A stretch of 64,000 nucleotides of DNA. Origin: Heterostelium multicystogenum. Lineage: Eukaryota > Evosea > Eumycetozoa > Acytosteliales > Acytosteliaceae. The notes beneath the pieces are model-generated. The model made no database searches. It saw only the letters and a list, made by a program, of their open reading frames with translations, and was not told where the DNA came from. A program made the position numbers and the translations under genes. The stretch is taken from positions 62,001-126,000 of the forward strand of contig RCNN01000080.1 in the NCBI GenBank assembly GCA_003667245.1. Reading direction: 5' to 3'. Below are positions 1 to 12,065 of the stretch, piece by piece. How positions within the stretch are numbered: the first letter of the stretch is position 1; each line of letters begins with the position of its first letter.

Positions 1-631
1 GTACATGTTTTCAACCACAAAAAAACAATTCGAAGAAAATGAAATGCATGGAATTGAAGGAGGTTTTTTTATCAGTGCATGTTATGATGGTAAAGATTAT
101 ATTTATTTGATCAACGGTGAAGGTGCCAATAGAATAGACAGATTCAACATTAGAACAACCGAATTTGAAAAATTCTACACTCCAGCTACGAGGTATGGAG
201 AACAAATTTCATCAATGGTCTTTGAAGGAAAAATATATTCAATTCCGTTGCACAAAAATTTTTTGATTGAATTCAACATCGAAACCAAAGAAATAGCTGT
301 ACATGAACTGCCAATAATGGTATACAGAGCATGTCATGATGGAAATGGGACATTCTACATCCACCCACAACTCAAAAACATATTATACAAGTACAATGTA
401 GTAGAAAAGAAAACAACCCAACTCGTTCCGATCGCACCAGAGCTTACCGTACCGTTTCTTGTCTACCAAAGAGTGTCACCAACAGCAAGCTATGTCTACT
501 CAATTGGCGGAAAAATATATTCTAACTTTAGGTACTCAATTGAACTGAACAAATCCGAACAATTTTTGTTAGAAGACATGAAAGAAAGAGACTGGGGTGC
601 ATTAGCTGCGGTTAGCATTGGCAAACCATAA
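1..631 (+). CDS. C-terminal part of a kelch-like beta-propeller protein (5' end outside window)
   Basis: The open frame is continuous from the window edge to TAA at 629-631, about 208 residues. It shows the rhythm of kelch/beta-propeller blades: DGKDYIYLINGEG, FEGKIYSIPLHKNFLIEFN, NGTFYIHPQLKNILYKYN and YVYSIGGKIYS, each an aromatic/hydrophobic strand plus a turn, with a blade about every 45 residues. Dictyostelids have large families of B-box or F-box proteins with this kind of propeller, usually protein-interaction scaffolds. The ATG at 5 may be internal, so the gene probably starts before the window. No catalytic motif is visible and substrate or partner cannot be inferred. The fold call is moderate and any named function would be a guess. 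Confidence 0.5.
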   Translation, partial: YMFSTTKKQFEENEMHGIEGGFFISACYDGKDYIYLINGEGANRIDRFNIRTTEFEKFYTPATRYGEQISSMVFEGKIYSIPLHKNFLIEFNIETKEIAVHELPIMVYRACHDGNGTFYIHPQLKNILYKYNVVEKKTTQLVPIAPELTVPFLVYQRVSPTASYVYSIGGKIYSNFRYSIELNKSEQFLLEDMKERDWGALAAVSIGKP

Positions 632-1085
632 TTAACAACAATTATAATAATTATCAGATTATTACTATTGTTCATTTTGTGTATATCTATTATGTATTTA
701 TAAATAAATAAAGAAAAGATAAGTTTTTTAAAGAGATAAAGATAATTAAGTTTTAGTGACGACTCGAAGTAAATGTTGGTGGTTCAACCAATCTCTGACT
801 CATGACAAACACCTTGCATTATTTTTTTTTTAATTTTATTTATATTTTTTTGAACACTACAACTCCACACCTCTTTAAATTTATTTTGCAATTTTTTTTA
901 TAGAAACAGTCACTTCAAGGTTGCCTCATACAACAATTGTCAGAAGTGGGCTGTAATTGTTTATATAGCTATTAGATCAATACGCTTGCAAATCAAACAA
1001 GTTTAAAGAAGAATCAGACACACAACAACAACACAAAGGAAAACGATCAAAGATAGAGATAATCTAGGTCAAATATAAACAAACA
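632..1085. other. Intergenic AT-rich spacer upstream of yif1
   Basis: There is no credible coding frame. The spacer holds oligo-T and oligo-A runs (about 825-860 and 890-900) of the kind found in dictyostelid promoters, and an ACAACAACAC-rich A/C leader just before the ATG at 1086, typical of 5' untranslated regions in this group. Confidence 0.5.
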
Positions 1086-2629
1086 ATGAGTAATCAAAGT
1101 TATCCTTCAATGGGTATGTTGCAATAAAGGATAGAGATAAAGATATAGAGAGATAGAGATATAATAATTTGATAATGAGAGTTCTTCACACTTGTTTATT
1201 ACTTATATTAACATTGACTATCCATTGATCAACTTTAACATGTTATTTAGATCAATATAACCAAAACTACAATCAACCACAACAGAATCAATATGCGAAT
1301 TCACAACAGAATCAACAATGGAATCAACCACCAAATAACAATCCATATGGTCAACAACCTGCATTCCATAGAGATGTACCACAGTATGGTCATGTATGTA
1401 TTCGATAATCAAACATACACTATCAGTTCAATAGACCAATTCAATATATTAACTTGCAATCATTAATTGTAACTTGATTTAGAACCCACAATACTCGCCA
1501 CCTGGATTAGTCGATGGTAATTTCGATAGCAATAAATTCATTTCCAACTTTTCAAGCAACCCATTGGCACAAGCCAGTTTATCATATGGTATCAACTATG
1601 GTCAAACACTATTCAATGGAGGAAAGCAATATGTAGATTCAAATGTAACTATCACTTTGTTTGATGCTGTGATCTCTAGATCTTAGAAAGCGCCAAAAGT
1701 ATCAAATCAGAACTAACCAACAACCTCATATTAGCTTGGAAAATACATTTCATTTTCATCATTGAAGGGATATTTCAATGTAAATACATCCTATGTATTC
1801 AATAAGATCAAGCTTATACTCTTCCCATTCCGTCAAAAGGTATGTCCGCCACACAGCTTACATGTTGCACCGGTTGTATTTACAAATCATTTAACCCTCT
1901 AGTTATGGAAAAGAAGAATGCTAAAACAAGGAGATAACGATCACTATCTCCCACCAAGAGATGATATCAATGCACCAGATTTATATATTCCAATGATGGC
2001 ATTTGTAACTTACTTTTTATTATTTGGATTCCAAATGGGAATGCAAAACGCTTTCTCACCAGACAAGCTCGGTACATCAATCAGCAAGGGTATCATCTTT
2101 TGGTTGTTGGAAATCGGTTTATTCAAGCTTGGATTCTTCTTTACAAACTCATATTCCATCCCAATGTACGATATGATTGCCTACAGTGGTTATAAATATG
2201 TATTGTAAGTATCATTGCAAGTTGCCCGCAATGCCATTGGCGCCAACAAGATTCTAACTTTGTTGTTGCTCTTTTAAACCTGTAGATTGGTAGTAAACAT
2301 GGCAGCAAGAATATTGGCTGGAGGTGCCATCTCATTATTCATTCGTCTCTACACAATCATTTGTATCGCTTGGTTTATGGTAAGTAACAGGATTTTCACC
2401 AATTGCACAAACAAAAGTAAAATGATCGTGAAGTTCACTAATCTTAATCTTATTTTAACTCAAGATTTGCACATTGAGGGTTGTACTATTAAATGATAAC
2501 AATATGCATTCAGACATGCACCATTTCGAGGGAACATCAAAGAGAAAGTACTTTGTATTCTTGGTTGCCATTCTCCAAGCAGTTCTATCATTAATTTATA
2601 GTTTTTTAAAATACCCTATGATATTATAA
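1086..2629 (+). CDS. yif1: Yif1-family Golgi/ER membrane protein
   Basis: Seven exons (1086-1113, 1251-1393, 1483-1644, 1735-1839, 1903-2204, 2286-2379, 2465-2629) join in frame to about 332 residues, with every intron GT-AG. The order matches the YIF1 family: a Gln/Asn/Pro-rich cytosolic N-terminus, the conserved block with NPLAQASLSYG and NKIKLILFPF, the motif DINAPDLYIPMMAF, then about five membrane segments that include SGYKYVL. YIF1 proteins pair with YIP1-family proteins and act in ER-to-Golgi vesicle traffic. The length is slightly above animal YIF1 (about 300) because of the Q/N-rich head. This is one of the few multi-exon genes here with no frameshift, which makes it a good control for the splice model. 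Confidence 0.9.
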
Positions 2630-2810
2630 ATAAATCTCAAATTTCCATTATTATTGAACTCTAACTTGAATATACAACCAACAATATGTCCATTTATAAA
2701 TATTAGAGATGGTCAATTGCAATCGTGTAGATATTATTATTATGTAATTGAATGAAATGGTTGCTGTGATATTTTACTTTAAACAATTTTATGATTTATT
2801 ACTATTCTAT

Positions 2811-3181
2811 TTAAAATCCTCCACGAAGAGCTAAAACCAAGTGAAGTACTGAACCACCTTCAATTGAATAGTCTTTAGCAGTCTTTTCGTCACCCCTAAG
2901 TTGTCGAATGCATTGATTAGTCAAACTATAACACACTATCTAAAAACAATCAAACATACATTTGTTTACCACCAAAAATAAGTCTTTGTTGTGATGGTGG
3001 GATACCTTCTTTCTCCTCAACTCTCTCTTTAATACGTTGAATCTAAAAATGAACAACCACGATCGATTAATAATCAGTTCAAAGTAATCATTTGAAAGTT
3101 GTTGGGGATACAATACCTTATCGTTGGGTCGATATCGATTTCAATCTCTTTACCAGTCAAAGTCTTTACTTTAATCAACAT
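2811..3181 (-). CDS. nedd8: NEDD8 ubiquitin-like modifier
   Basis: Three exons (3117-3181, 2960-3042, 2811-2895) encode the whole NEDD8 fold: [18 protein letters not shown], then [19 protein letters not shown], then [14 protein letters not shown] followed by Phe and stop, so a processing protease must expose the diglycine. NEDD8 is conjugated to cullins and activates SCF-type ubiquitin ligases. The expected length is about 77 residues. Exon 1 is one base short for its splice frame: the conserved PTDK stretch reads out of phase at about 3120-3125, where one G appears to be missing from a CGG. Since NEDD8 is essential in most eukaryotes, a consensus error is more likely than a dead gene. Confidence 0.88.
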
Positions 3182-3666
3182 TTTTATAGTATTATTTCTT
3201 TATTTATATGTATGTAAGGGGAATGATGGTATTTGGTGGTTAGTTAGTTCTCAATGAGTGAATAGCAATAATAGTACAATTATATATAATTAGATTATTA
3301 GATAATTAGTAAATGAAATAGAAATAGTTTGTTCATCAAAAACCAAATTTGAAATTAAAGAAATTTTTTGAATTATTAATTTTAAAAATTGAAAAAATAA
3401 TTTTAAATTCATTAATTTTTATTGGAATACTTTGAATCATTAAGAATGGTTGTTTGCTTGTCACCTGACTTTAGAAATTACAACTTTTATATTTCTAAAT
3501 CTAAATAAGGTATAAGGAATAAGGATATGAAAGAATCATTTTCAAAAAAATTATAAATAAATAATTTATTACTATTATTATTATTATTATTACTGTGAAG
3601 GTATTGGATGATTTGGTCGTTTGTAATTGTAGTTGTTCCGTTCGTTGCTTTCCTGTCTGTTTAGAT
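3182..3666. other. Intergenic spacer, AT-rich
   Basis: A low-complexity stretch between the nedd8 start and the 3' end of the lipid phosphatase gene. It includes a TAT/TAA trinucleotide tract near 3560-3600, which probably lies in the 3' untranslated region of the phosphatase gene. No gene, RNA or repeat family is recognised. Confidence 0.4.
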
Positions 3667-4860
3667 TTAGAGCACGTTGATGGATAGCAGTGTATCATCT
3701 TTTTCGGCGAAAAGCAATCCGTCTCGGGCATAGTTTGGATTGATACGGTTCTTTGGTAGTGAACATTCCTTTGTTGTAATTCCATTAAAGTTTATTCTAT
3801 ATAAAAATGAACCTAAAACATAATCCAATCAAAGTTCCTCCTAAAATCTAAAGATTTAATAGGATATTTTTGGAATATTAATATTAAATGTATATTGATC
3901 CCAATAATAGATTATAATCTTACATCTGAAAAATCATGATGGTAGTCTAAGGTTCTTGAAACTGCTACGAATGCAGCCAACATATATGGTGTTAGGATGA
4001 GGAATATCTTCCAGGTGGGTGCTCCTTCTTTGCGGAACACCTTTAGTTTGCCACAGAGATAGAGGGAGAGGAAAGTCATTGTTGCAAATGATAGGGATGA
4101 GTGTCCAGATGGGAAACTCATTCTTCCGTCGTGAATCAATGACTTGTTTTCGGTTTCAAATCTGGCTAGATATGATGGTCTGTATCTTCCAGCCATTACC
4201 TTTAATGAATCTGTAAATAACATTGTAAATGTGAATGTCTAGAATAATAGTAATGTTAAAATTAGTTGGGATTTGGCTATGGACTGGTGGGAAAATAGTT
4301 GGCAAGGATGGAACATACCTGAATTAAACCAAGACAAGCATGGTGGAAATCATGGAGACAACGATGAAGTGCGTAGAATCCAGCAAACACTGTAATTGGA
4401 ATTCCAAAGGCAATGATCATCAATGCCATGTGGGTACTATATCGGGCTTCAATGGATATTGAATCAGCTGGAATGCATATCCATCTGGCATGTATCTATC
4501 GTATGGTTGTATCAAAAAGTTGAATACCACTGCCTCTATAACGAAAATAACAACACATGTCGCCCAGTCAAAAAATAGCTGTTTGCTAAACCATGGAATG
4601 TGATTATAATATCCGATTTTATGAATCATTTTCGAATTTCTATATTGTTTGTCTTTGACGTTGTCGTCGTCGTCGTTTCCGTATTCCACTTCTATTTCTA
4701 AATCTTCAGTTTTATTCTGATTGTGGATTTGGTCTAATTCAAAGTAATTGTTGTTTGGTGATGAAGCAGATCTGCAATTTACAATGGAAGAGCTAGCACC
4801 GTCTTTTACAATGAATGTTGTATTATTATTCCGATTATTAAATTTGTATCTTTCCTTAAT
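3667..4860 (-). CDS. PAP2-family lipid phosphate phosphatase
   Basis: All three PAP2 active-site motifs are present: KVMAGRYRP (motif 1), FPSGHSS (motif 2) and SRTLDYHHDFSDV (motif 3), on the exon at about 3928-4250. Upstream exon 4315-4850 carries an acidic/Asn-rich N-terminus and membrane segments (DWATCVVIFVIEAVVF; MIIAFGIPITVFAGFY). The 3' exon supplies the last membrane helix and ends at TAA 3667-3669. The family dephosphorylates phosphatidic acid and related lipids at membranes. Two apparent one-base frameshifts break it, at about 4426-4430 and in a T run at about 3812-3816. The start is unresolved: the frame runs upstream of a GTG at 4689 to about 4860 without an ATG, so a short 5' exon is probably missed. 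Confidence 0.8.
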
Positions 4861-5760
4861 TTTTAGATCTACTACTATTTTTCAGATTCAAATCGAACCT
4901 ATCAACCAATCAAAATAAATCTATTCAATAGATTGATCAATCAACCTATCAATCTATCTATCTAAATAGGCAAGACTCACTATAATAATAATAATAATTA
5001 AATAATAATTTTATAAATGAATGATGTATAAAATATATATAATATATCTTAAAAAAAAAGATATTATGATGATACAAAAATGTAGAGTAGATGTTATAGA
5101 TGTAGTACACTTATAATGATATAAATAGATATCTATAAAATAATAAATAATAATAATAAAAATAATAATACTAAACAAACAACAACAAATGAACAAATGA
5201 ACAAAAGTAAACTAAACTAAACTAATGATGATTTTTAATATTGATCCATAATGCAAAGAATCATGCAGAAAGAAGCACCTTTCACAAAAAAAACAAACTA
5301 ACTACCAATTTAATTAATTTATAAAATTTTGACGATACCCAACGTCCTAAAAGAACTGGTAACTCAATTATACTCTTTTTTATAAATTTGAGAAACACAT
5401 TTTTTTCAAATTGATGTTTTTGTATTTTTTGCATTGGTTATATGACACTTACATGCATCATAATGTCATAGGGGTATTGTGAATTGGTATCCCATTCTCT
5501 TTTAGACAATGTGAGTGTGTGCTTCTGTCTAAAAATTGTTATTACTTCACTGGTAGGTGTTTTACTTTAGAGAGTAGTTTTTTTTGATCAAAGCTGCAAC
5601 TTTAATTTTATAGATCATCAAGTTTAAACTTTGCAAGCTACCTAATCTTTTCTACACATTCATTCATTCATTCATTTATCAACAATAGAGAGAGAAAATT
5701 AGAATGACATTATACAGTATTCTATCTATCGTTTTACAATTATCTTATTTTTCTACAATT
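4861..5760. other. Intergenic AT-rich low-complexity region
   Basis: It contains direct runs of ATCAATC/ATCTATC-type units (4900-4970), TAATAA trinucleotides (4982-5000, 5140-5170) and an ATTC tandem tract at about 5658-5680. No coding frame has family support. A short hydrophobic plus-strand frame near 5704-5820 is opposite a real exon and was rejected. Confidence 0.4.
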
Positions 5761-6511
5761 TTAGTTATTGTTATTATTGTTATTTTTGCTATTTCTTATA
5801 AAGTCTCTAACCAACTCTAAAGTCTTGCCTAGTTGATTTCTACCCCTGATTTATAATAAGTTTGATTTGTGAAGTTATAGTAATGATTAGGTAGATTAGA
5901 TAGATAGTTTGTTAGTCAGTTAGATATAGAGAATTATACAAGAGTTTCATGTACCTACCTTCCATCACCACCATCACCCCAATAGGAATCATTCCTTGTA
6001 TGTTCAACTATTTTGGCTACACCTGTCCCCAATAGAACTTGATAATTCATAGAATTATTTGGTTTAGTATGATTGATTCGATGGATATATGGTGTCTGCT
6101 GATTAAACATACTCTCTTGAATGTCTAAGTTTTGCTGAAACTTTGCAAGAACAATATCATACATAACTTGATCTTTAATCTCGCTCCAATCATCACGTCT
6201 TCTTATGGATTTATTTCTTGCCATTTTAAAGCTTTCAGCAGGTGAATGGGCTTCTCTTACTTTATGATAATAATCAATGTCTGTAGTTTTATATTTCATT
6301 GCCTATCAGGAATTAAATCCATTACATTTAATAATTATTAGTTGAATGTTACTTCACTTCAAATACCAAGCTTTCTTCTTGCATCTACCTGAAAGTAATG
6401 TTCACTTGTTGGCCAAACATAACCATCCATCTCAATTGGATGAAGTGAGAAATTGCTAAAGCAGCCATAAGCATCGCTTGCTCTATAAAAGTTAATTGTT
6501 GGTCTGACCAT
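5761..6511 (-). CDS. NADAR (YbiA-like) domain protein
   Basis: Three exons (6389-6511, 5959-6302, 5761-5845) splice cleanly into a 183-residue protein that is essentially one NADAR domain. Visible signatures are INFYRASDAYGCFSNF, the PIEMDGYVWPTSEHYFQ block, AHSPAESFKMARN, a W-x-x-I-K-x-x-V-M-Y stretch, KFQQNLDIQESM, and the terminal DSYWGDGGDGRGRNQLGK, ending in an Asn run. The family contains N-glycosidases: E. coli YbiA acts on riboflavin-pathway intermediates, and other members act on ADP-ribosylated guanine. Which reaction applies here cannot be told from sequence. The gene has no frameshift. It is divergent from the VIT-vWA gene, 430 bp away. Confidence 0.85.
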
Positions 6512-6941
6512 AGTATATCAATATTTCTACCTTTTAATCTTCTCTCAATTAAAACTCAACTTAACATGTTAAGTATTTAAATACCAAACAATTGAGATAA
6601 ATTGTTTTTTTTTACTATTCTTACTTTGTTATTTTTAAATATTTGAGAATATTCTTAGAATGATTTTGATATTTATGTAATTTTTAATATAAGGTACCTT
6701 ATCTAATCACCATTCTGAAATCTATTAATAAATAAGAAATAAATATTATTTGTTTCAAATTTCATATTGTATATTCCTTGATTAATTGGGAGAAATTTTT
6801 TCTAAGTTCCATATGAGGGATCAAGTTTATCCCTCAATCTAAAATTTTGGAAATTTAAAAAACATATAAGAAAGTGAAAAGGAAACATTTTTGAGTTTGA
6901 TCACTTTTAGTATTTACAATTTTTAGACCAGCAACCGACTC
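6512..6941. promoter_or_regulatory. Divergent intergenic region (NADAR / VIT-vWA)
   Basis: This 430-bp AT-rich spacer separates two genes transcribed outward and must hold both promoters. Oligo-T/oligo-A stretches occur at 6605-6615 and 6850-6865. No specific factor site is identified. Confidence 0.4.
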
Positions 6942-9690
6942 ATGGATTGTGTTTTACCAAACAATTTATTTTATTCCTCATTGAATAATCAATTTTATGA
7001 ATCAGGAGTTTTTGCCCAACACCATCAAAATGCCTGGACCAACCACAGTTTTAGCATCACCAACGCTCAAATCGATGTAGAGATTTCCGATTCTGTTGTG
7101 ACTACTCATTTCTCGCAGTCTTACAAGAATTCATTTTTGCAGCCAGTCGAAGCACTCTTTCGAATGCCACTTGCTGATGATGCTACCATCAGCAAATTCT
7201 CTGTGACAGTCGATGACAAGATGAATGAGGCTGAGATCATGGAGAATGAAGAGGCTCACAACGTTTACAATGATGCAATTGCCAGCGGCCAGCAAGCTTT
7301 CCTTTGCTACAACAACCAAGAAGCTAACTCTTTCGAAATTATGCTTGGAAACATTGCACCAACCAAGAATCCAATCACAATAGGAATCACCATGATTTCT
7401 AAAATTGATTCTCACGATGAGACTCTAGTATACTCCCTTCATCGCAAAATGATACCTTCGCTTATGCCGAATGTAAAGTTTAGCATGAAAGTGAACCAAT
7501 CAAAACCTATCGAATCGATTCAACTGCTAGGCCATAAAGAATATTATAGTGAGGTGGGCACTGAGAAGAAGACTGCCTCATTGAATTTCGAAATTCTGAA
7601 AATGCCAGATAACTTCCACATTGTGGTTGAGATTAAATTGGATACTAGTATTACGATGCCAACCTATACACTTGAGAATAAGGGTGACGATTATGCATTG
7701 GCTCTAGATTTTTATCCAAACCTCTGTTTATCGGGATCTGAAACACCAATCTACGATCAGAATACAGAATACATTTTCTTAATGGACTGTTCTAGAAGCA
7801 TGGGTTGGGGCTCCAATATCAAATGTGCTGCAACTTGTCTAAATATAATAATACGATCTCTCCATGAAAAGTGTAAATTCAATATTGTATTATTTGGAAC
7901 CAATCATATCTCTCTTTTTCCAATATCCCAGTCATACAATGACCATACTCTTGAGCAAGCAAGTAGTTATATCGATACTCATGTCAAAGCAAACTTGGGT
8001 GGCACCAATGTATTGACACCTATTGAATGGATCTTCAAGACCCCTGTCGATCCAAAATATCCAAGACAATTATTTATTTGTAAGTCGAAATACTATAATG
8101 AAAAATCAACAAGAATACTAACTTTTTGTAATTTTCTCAGTTACTGACGGTGGAGTAGAAAATAGAGATCAAGTTGTTAGTTATTTAGCTCAGAACTGCT
8201 ATACATCAAGAGTATTTGCTTTTTGGAATTGGAATTTATGCTGATGTTACACTGGTGAAAAATATTGCACTTGTTAGTAAAGGATACCATGAAATAATCA
8301 CAGATGTATCCGAAACAATGAATGACAAAGTAATTAGACTTCTAAGCATTTCCATGCAGCCAACCATATCCAATATTAAGATAGATTGGAATGGACTCAA
8401 GGTAGTTCAATCTCCTAAATTAATAAGACCTATATTCATTCATGAGAGAATGACTGTATATGGCTTGTTGGAAGATGTCAAGGAGCTAGGAAATTCCAAA
8501 CAATCCTCTGATGAAATCCCAATCAAAACCATCAAAATCACAGCTGAAGATCCTGATGGTCGCACACTCGCCTATGAGATACCTATAGATTTTATTCGTT
8601 GCTCCAAGAGTGTATCATTGCAAACCATGACAGCTAACCTAATAGTCAAAGACCTTGCGTTGGAAGAAAAGAACAACGCTGACTCTAAAAACAATTTAAA
8701 ATTAGAGATTATTCGACTCTCCAAGAAATATCAATTGACTACGAAATATACATCTTTTATTGTAACAAATGACGCCATGGTTTATACTCAGGAATCAATG
8801 CTGAATATATCAAATATCAACCAACATAATAGACAACGGGTATCAACTCTTCAAAGACTTTCAAATAGAGGAGGGAGAAGATTCACGATTCAGAGACCTA
8901 TATCTATACCACAACAACCACTCCCATTAAATCTGTACCAACAACAATCAAATCTTCAAGGAAATTCAAAAATTCAAAATAAATACGTTGTTCGTCTAAG
9001 AGAAATAAATCTAATTCCCAACAACTACCACAACAACTTCCACAACAAATACCATATCAACTACCACAGCAACAGCAACAACAACAACAACAACTATCAC
9101 AACAACTTCCACAACAGCTACCATATCAACTTCCACAACAACTACCACAACAACTTCCACAACAAATACTACCACAGCAACAGCAACAACAGCAACAACA
9201 ACTATCACAACAACTTCCACAACAACTACCACAACTTCCTCAACAACTACCATATCAACTTCCACATCAACTACCACAACAACCACAAAAAGTACTACAA
9301 GAATGTGACATGTCAGCAAATAGAATGGTTTGTATGTCTTCCCCTTCCATGGCAGAAAGACAATCTCTTTCACTTAAAAGAAAAAATTCGAATAAGGAAT
9401 TCTCAGTTGACAATACATCTGCCTTTTTCAGTAATGATTTGATGATAAAGATTTTGAAACTACAAAGAGCAACCGGATCATGGCACTCACTTCCAACCGA
9501 AGTATCATCTATTCTCAAAGAAGAACTCCGCAATGAATTGACAAATGACCAGTTGACTACATTCTTGGTCATAGCAATATTAAAATTGAAATACCCTGAG
9601 AAGAAAACCGAGTGGACACTTATTGTTTCTAAAGCATGCAAATGGCTTCAAAACTCAACTGGACATGGAAAAATTCCATTCCTATTTTGA
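6942..9690 (+). CDS. VIT and vWA domain protein with Gln/Pro-rich linker
   Basis: ATG 6942 opens a vault-protein/inter-alpha-trypsin (VIT) domain (about residues 30-170; VVTTHFSQSYKN, EALFRMPL, and the Asn/Glu-rich NSFEIMLGNI block). A von Willebrand A domain follows, with MIDAS motif FLMDCSRSMG (D-x-S-x-S) and the LGGTNVLTPIE loop. One intron (about 8081-8140) is seen, after which LTDGGVENRDQ continues the vWA. A repetitive LPQQ/LPYQ linker (about 9010-9290) leads to a C-terminal helical region (SNDLMIKILKLQRATGSW) common to PARP4-like and dictyostelid VIT-vWA proteins. Apparent frameshifts lie at about 8216-8222 (T run) and about 8955-8990. Such proteins are cytosolic and metal-dependent adhesion or scaffold functions are inferred; the partner is unknown. 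Confidence 0.82.
9010..9295 (+). repeat. CAA/CCA-rich tandem coding repeat
   Basis: Imperfect 12-base units of the CAACAACTACCA/CAACTTCCACAA type encode Leu-Pro-Gln-Gln repeats in the VIT-vWA linker, interrupted by pure CAA runs (about 9070-9100 and 9180-9205). The opposite strand is an open Val-rich frame only because of the repeat composition. Confidence 0.75.
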
Positions 9691-9990
9691 AGTCACAGAA
9701 TCCATCATTCAAAAACTACCAACTACAAGAGATTAAATCATTGGTGAACTATTACTAGCAATACTGCAGAAAGGCGCTATACTCTCTTTATTTTTCTATA
9801 ATAAAATGACTAAATAAATCCTTTTTTTAATAAAGCTAGGACTTTATTGCTGAAATTAATTACAAATAATATATTTCAACAAATATAAATAAATATATCA
9901 TATTTCCTGAATACATCTGTGATAATAACATTTGATTGGTTTATTTTGCTGAAGTGTTATCAATTATCAAATTATTATTGTTAATCGCTA
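9691..9990. other. Convergent intergenic spacer
   Basis: The 3' flanks of two convergent genes. It is AT-rich with AATAAA-like signals (about 9800-9840). No further feature is seen. Confidence 0.4.
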
Positions 9991-12065
9991 TTAATTACTT
10001 TTGATTATTCCACGAAGATGTTTGATTAGTTGTCCATGTCCAAGAAATTTGGCCTGTATTAAAAATGATTCAACGATAAACTTGTTTGGTATCTTTGGTA
10101 TTATATTAAGGAAATAGATGATCGTTTTATATTGATTTCTAGTTACATTATCAAACATAGCTGGTGAGTAGATATTAAAAATGTCTAGCATGGAAACTTT
10201 ATCTGCGACTTCTTTCAATATATCCAATGAAGAATCTCCATTTCTAAACGATGTAAGTGCGATATCTAGGTAGTCAACATTCAATGAATAGGGGCCATAC
10301 TTTTGATATATGACAAATCAGTGATGTTATTTATGTTTTTTACTTTAATATTTTTGATAAATGGAATGATGTCGTAATTGGAATTAATGAGTTGTTGGAT
10401 GTAATCGATTCTTCCAGTGCAGCATGCATTTTCCACCAAAAATTTCAATGTTTGATTGAAAGAAAGATTGATAGATCCATTTCCAGTGTCAAAAGAGGTT
10501 CTGATGTTATCCAGTAGCAACATGTATATATCAATTGACAGATTGAATGAATTAACATAGCTAATGATTGCACATGCTGCATCAGTATCTAGCTTTTTGT
10601 ATTTTATCAGCAATAAGATTAGATGTCTCGAAAATCTTTCCAAAATATCTTTGATTTTGTTAGAAGATTGTAATATTTCATCATATAAAAAATCAAGATT
10701 AATTGATGTTATATTTGGTGATTGTATTATTATCTCGACTATCTTGCATGAGGATTCAAAGTCATTTAATCTGATTTCCCCAAGTAAGACTGTGGTGTTT
10801 GGAGGAGCCAACTGAATGATTCTATCCAAAAATCTTATATTTTCATTTAACATAGCATTCCTTACTATTATGGAGATTAGAAAGTTTTGGCACAATGATA
10901 ATATGTACTCCATTAAATCATCATCCTGATTTGAATTAATGCATGATATAGCCAAAGTCGTAAAATCGAAAGAGAAACCAAGTCCTTGTAATCTCTTTAT
11001 CAATTCAATGCTGATAATAGATGGATTGATAAACTCGATATAGAAGGCAAGGTGCGCCATGGTTTCATCATTAATTTGATCCAATAATAGATTAACAAAT
11101 TCAATAGAGCTTGACTTGTCAATGGAATAATGCAATATCTTATTGAAACCAGGGTCGGTGCCAAAGGGATACCTTTCATTGATTTTCTCCAGTATAAATT
11201 TGAAGCTTTCAAAATTCTGGTAGTTAATTGCCTTGTATAAGAAGGTAGAATCGAGTTTCAATGATGGGAGGAATCTGTGAAGGATCTGGAGTGTTTGAAT
11301 ACCATTCTTTACTGGACTATAGAAATCTAACCCGACTTTAATAATTTCCCCAAAGGTTGGATGGTTATGGGTCTTCTTTAAAATGAGTTCCAATGTTTCT
11401 GTGTCGTTTGTGAGGAACGCTTCATTTAAAATATCCTTCCATCCGCACCAAGAATTATTAAAACGATTGATATCATACTTGTCATACAAATTGAATTTAA
11501 AAACTAACCCAAACTTGATTCGATTGTATTGTCTGGTGGAATGAATCTTCGAATTTTGATAGATCAGGGCGAACCTATCAAGTTTTCCACATTTGAAGGC
11601 ACCTAAAAGCATATATTGTACCATATCAATATCGGAAACTTCAATGCTCTCCAAGAAATGGTTGAAAAGTAGATCATCATCAATCATTGAAAATCGAATC
11701 AATAAATGATACCTTAATGGATCTAGCGCTATTTTTTGTGCCTTTCTTTTTTTGCCACTGTTGACCGAGGTAAGAATAAACCTGATTACTTCATAACAAC
11801 CATATTCAAGTGCAGCGTAAATTAGTTTACGAAAGTCTTCTAACGATTGATAAACATTGTTGAAAAAAGCATCTTCATTGGTATTCTGTATAAATTCTAA
11901 GAAGAGATCTTGTCTTCCGAATTTCAGCATGATTGATAGTGATGCATTGTCTCTGAGTTGCTTCTCTGTCATAGTAGTAGCTTTAAGCTGACAATGTATA
12001 TCTCTGACATGATTGAATATACAACGACTAAGATATCTATTATTTATTATCTGTTTAAGTGGCAT
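9991..12065 (-). CDS. Dictyostelid ankyrin-type family protein
   Basis: A single long exon of about 690 residues begins MPLKQIINNRYLSRCIFNH, an N-terminal helix (unit head, then IFxHV) characteristic of a large dictyostelid-specific family with degenerate ankyrin-like helical repeats. Repeat-like segments recur about every 30-40 residues (for example GCYEVIRFILTS, KCGKLDRFALIYQ, NYQNFESFKFILEK, NDTETLELILKKTHNHP). No enzyme motif is seen; a protein-interaction role is inferred from the fold. The frame breaks once near 10288-10293, where a C4 run (G4 on the plus strand) is one base short, and the last 97 residues continue in the next frame. A second, decayed copy lies at 56825-58891 on the other strand. 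Confidence 0.7.

Noticed and set aside
5704..5820. A 38-residue hydrophobic plus-strand ORF (MTLYSILSIVL start)
   Set aside because: It lies opposite the last exon of the NADAR gene (5761-5845), which splices perfectly and encodes the conserved C-terminus, and the hydrophobicity comes from an antisense Asn run.
9011..9373. A minus-strand Val-rich frame of 120 residues
   Set aside because: It is the complement of the CAA/CCA repeat in the VIT-vWA linker, with no structure expected of a protein.
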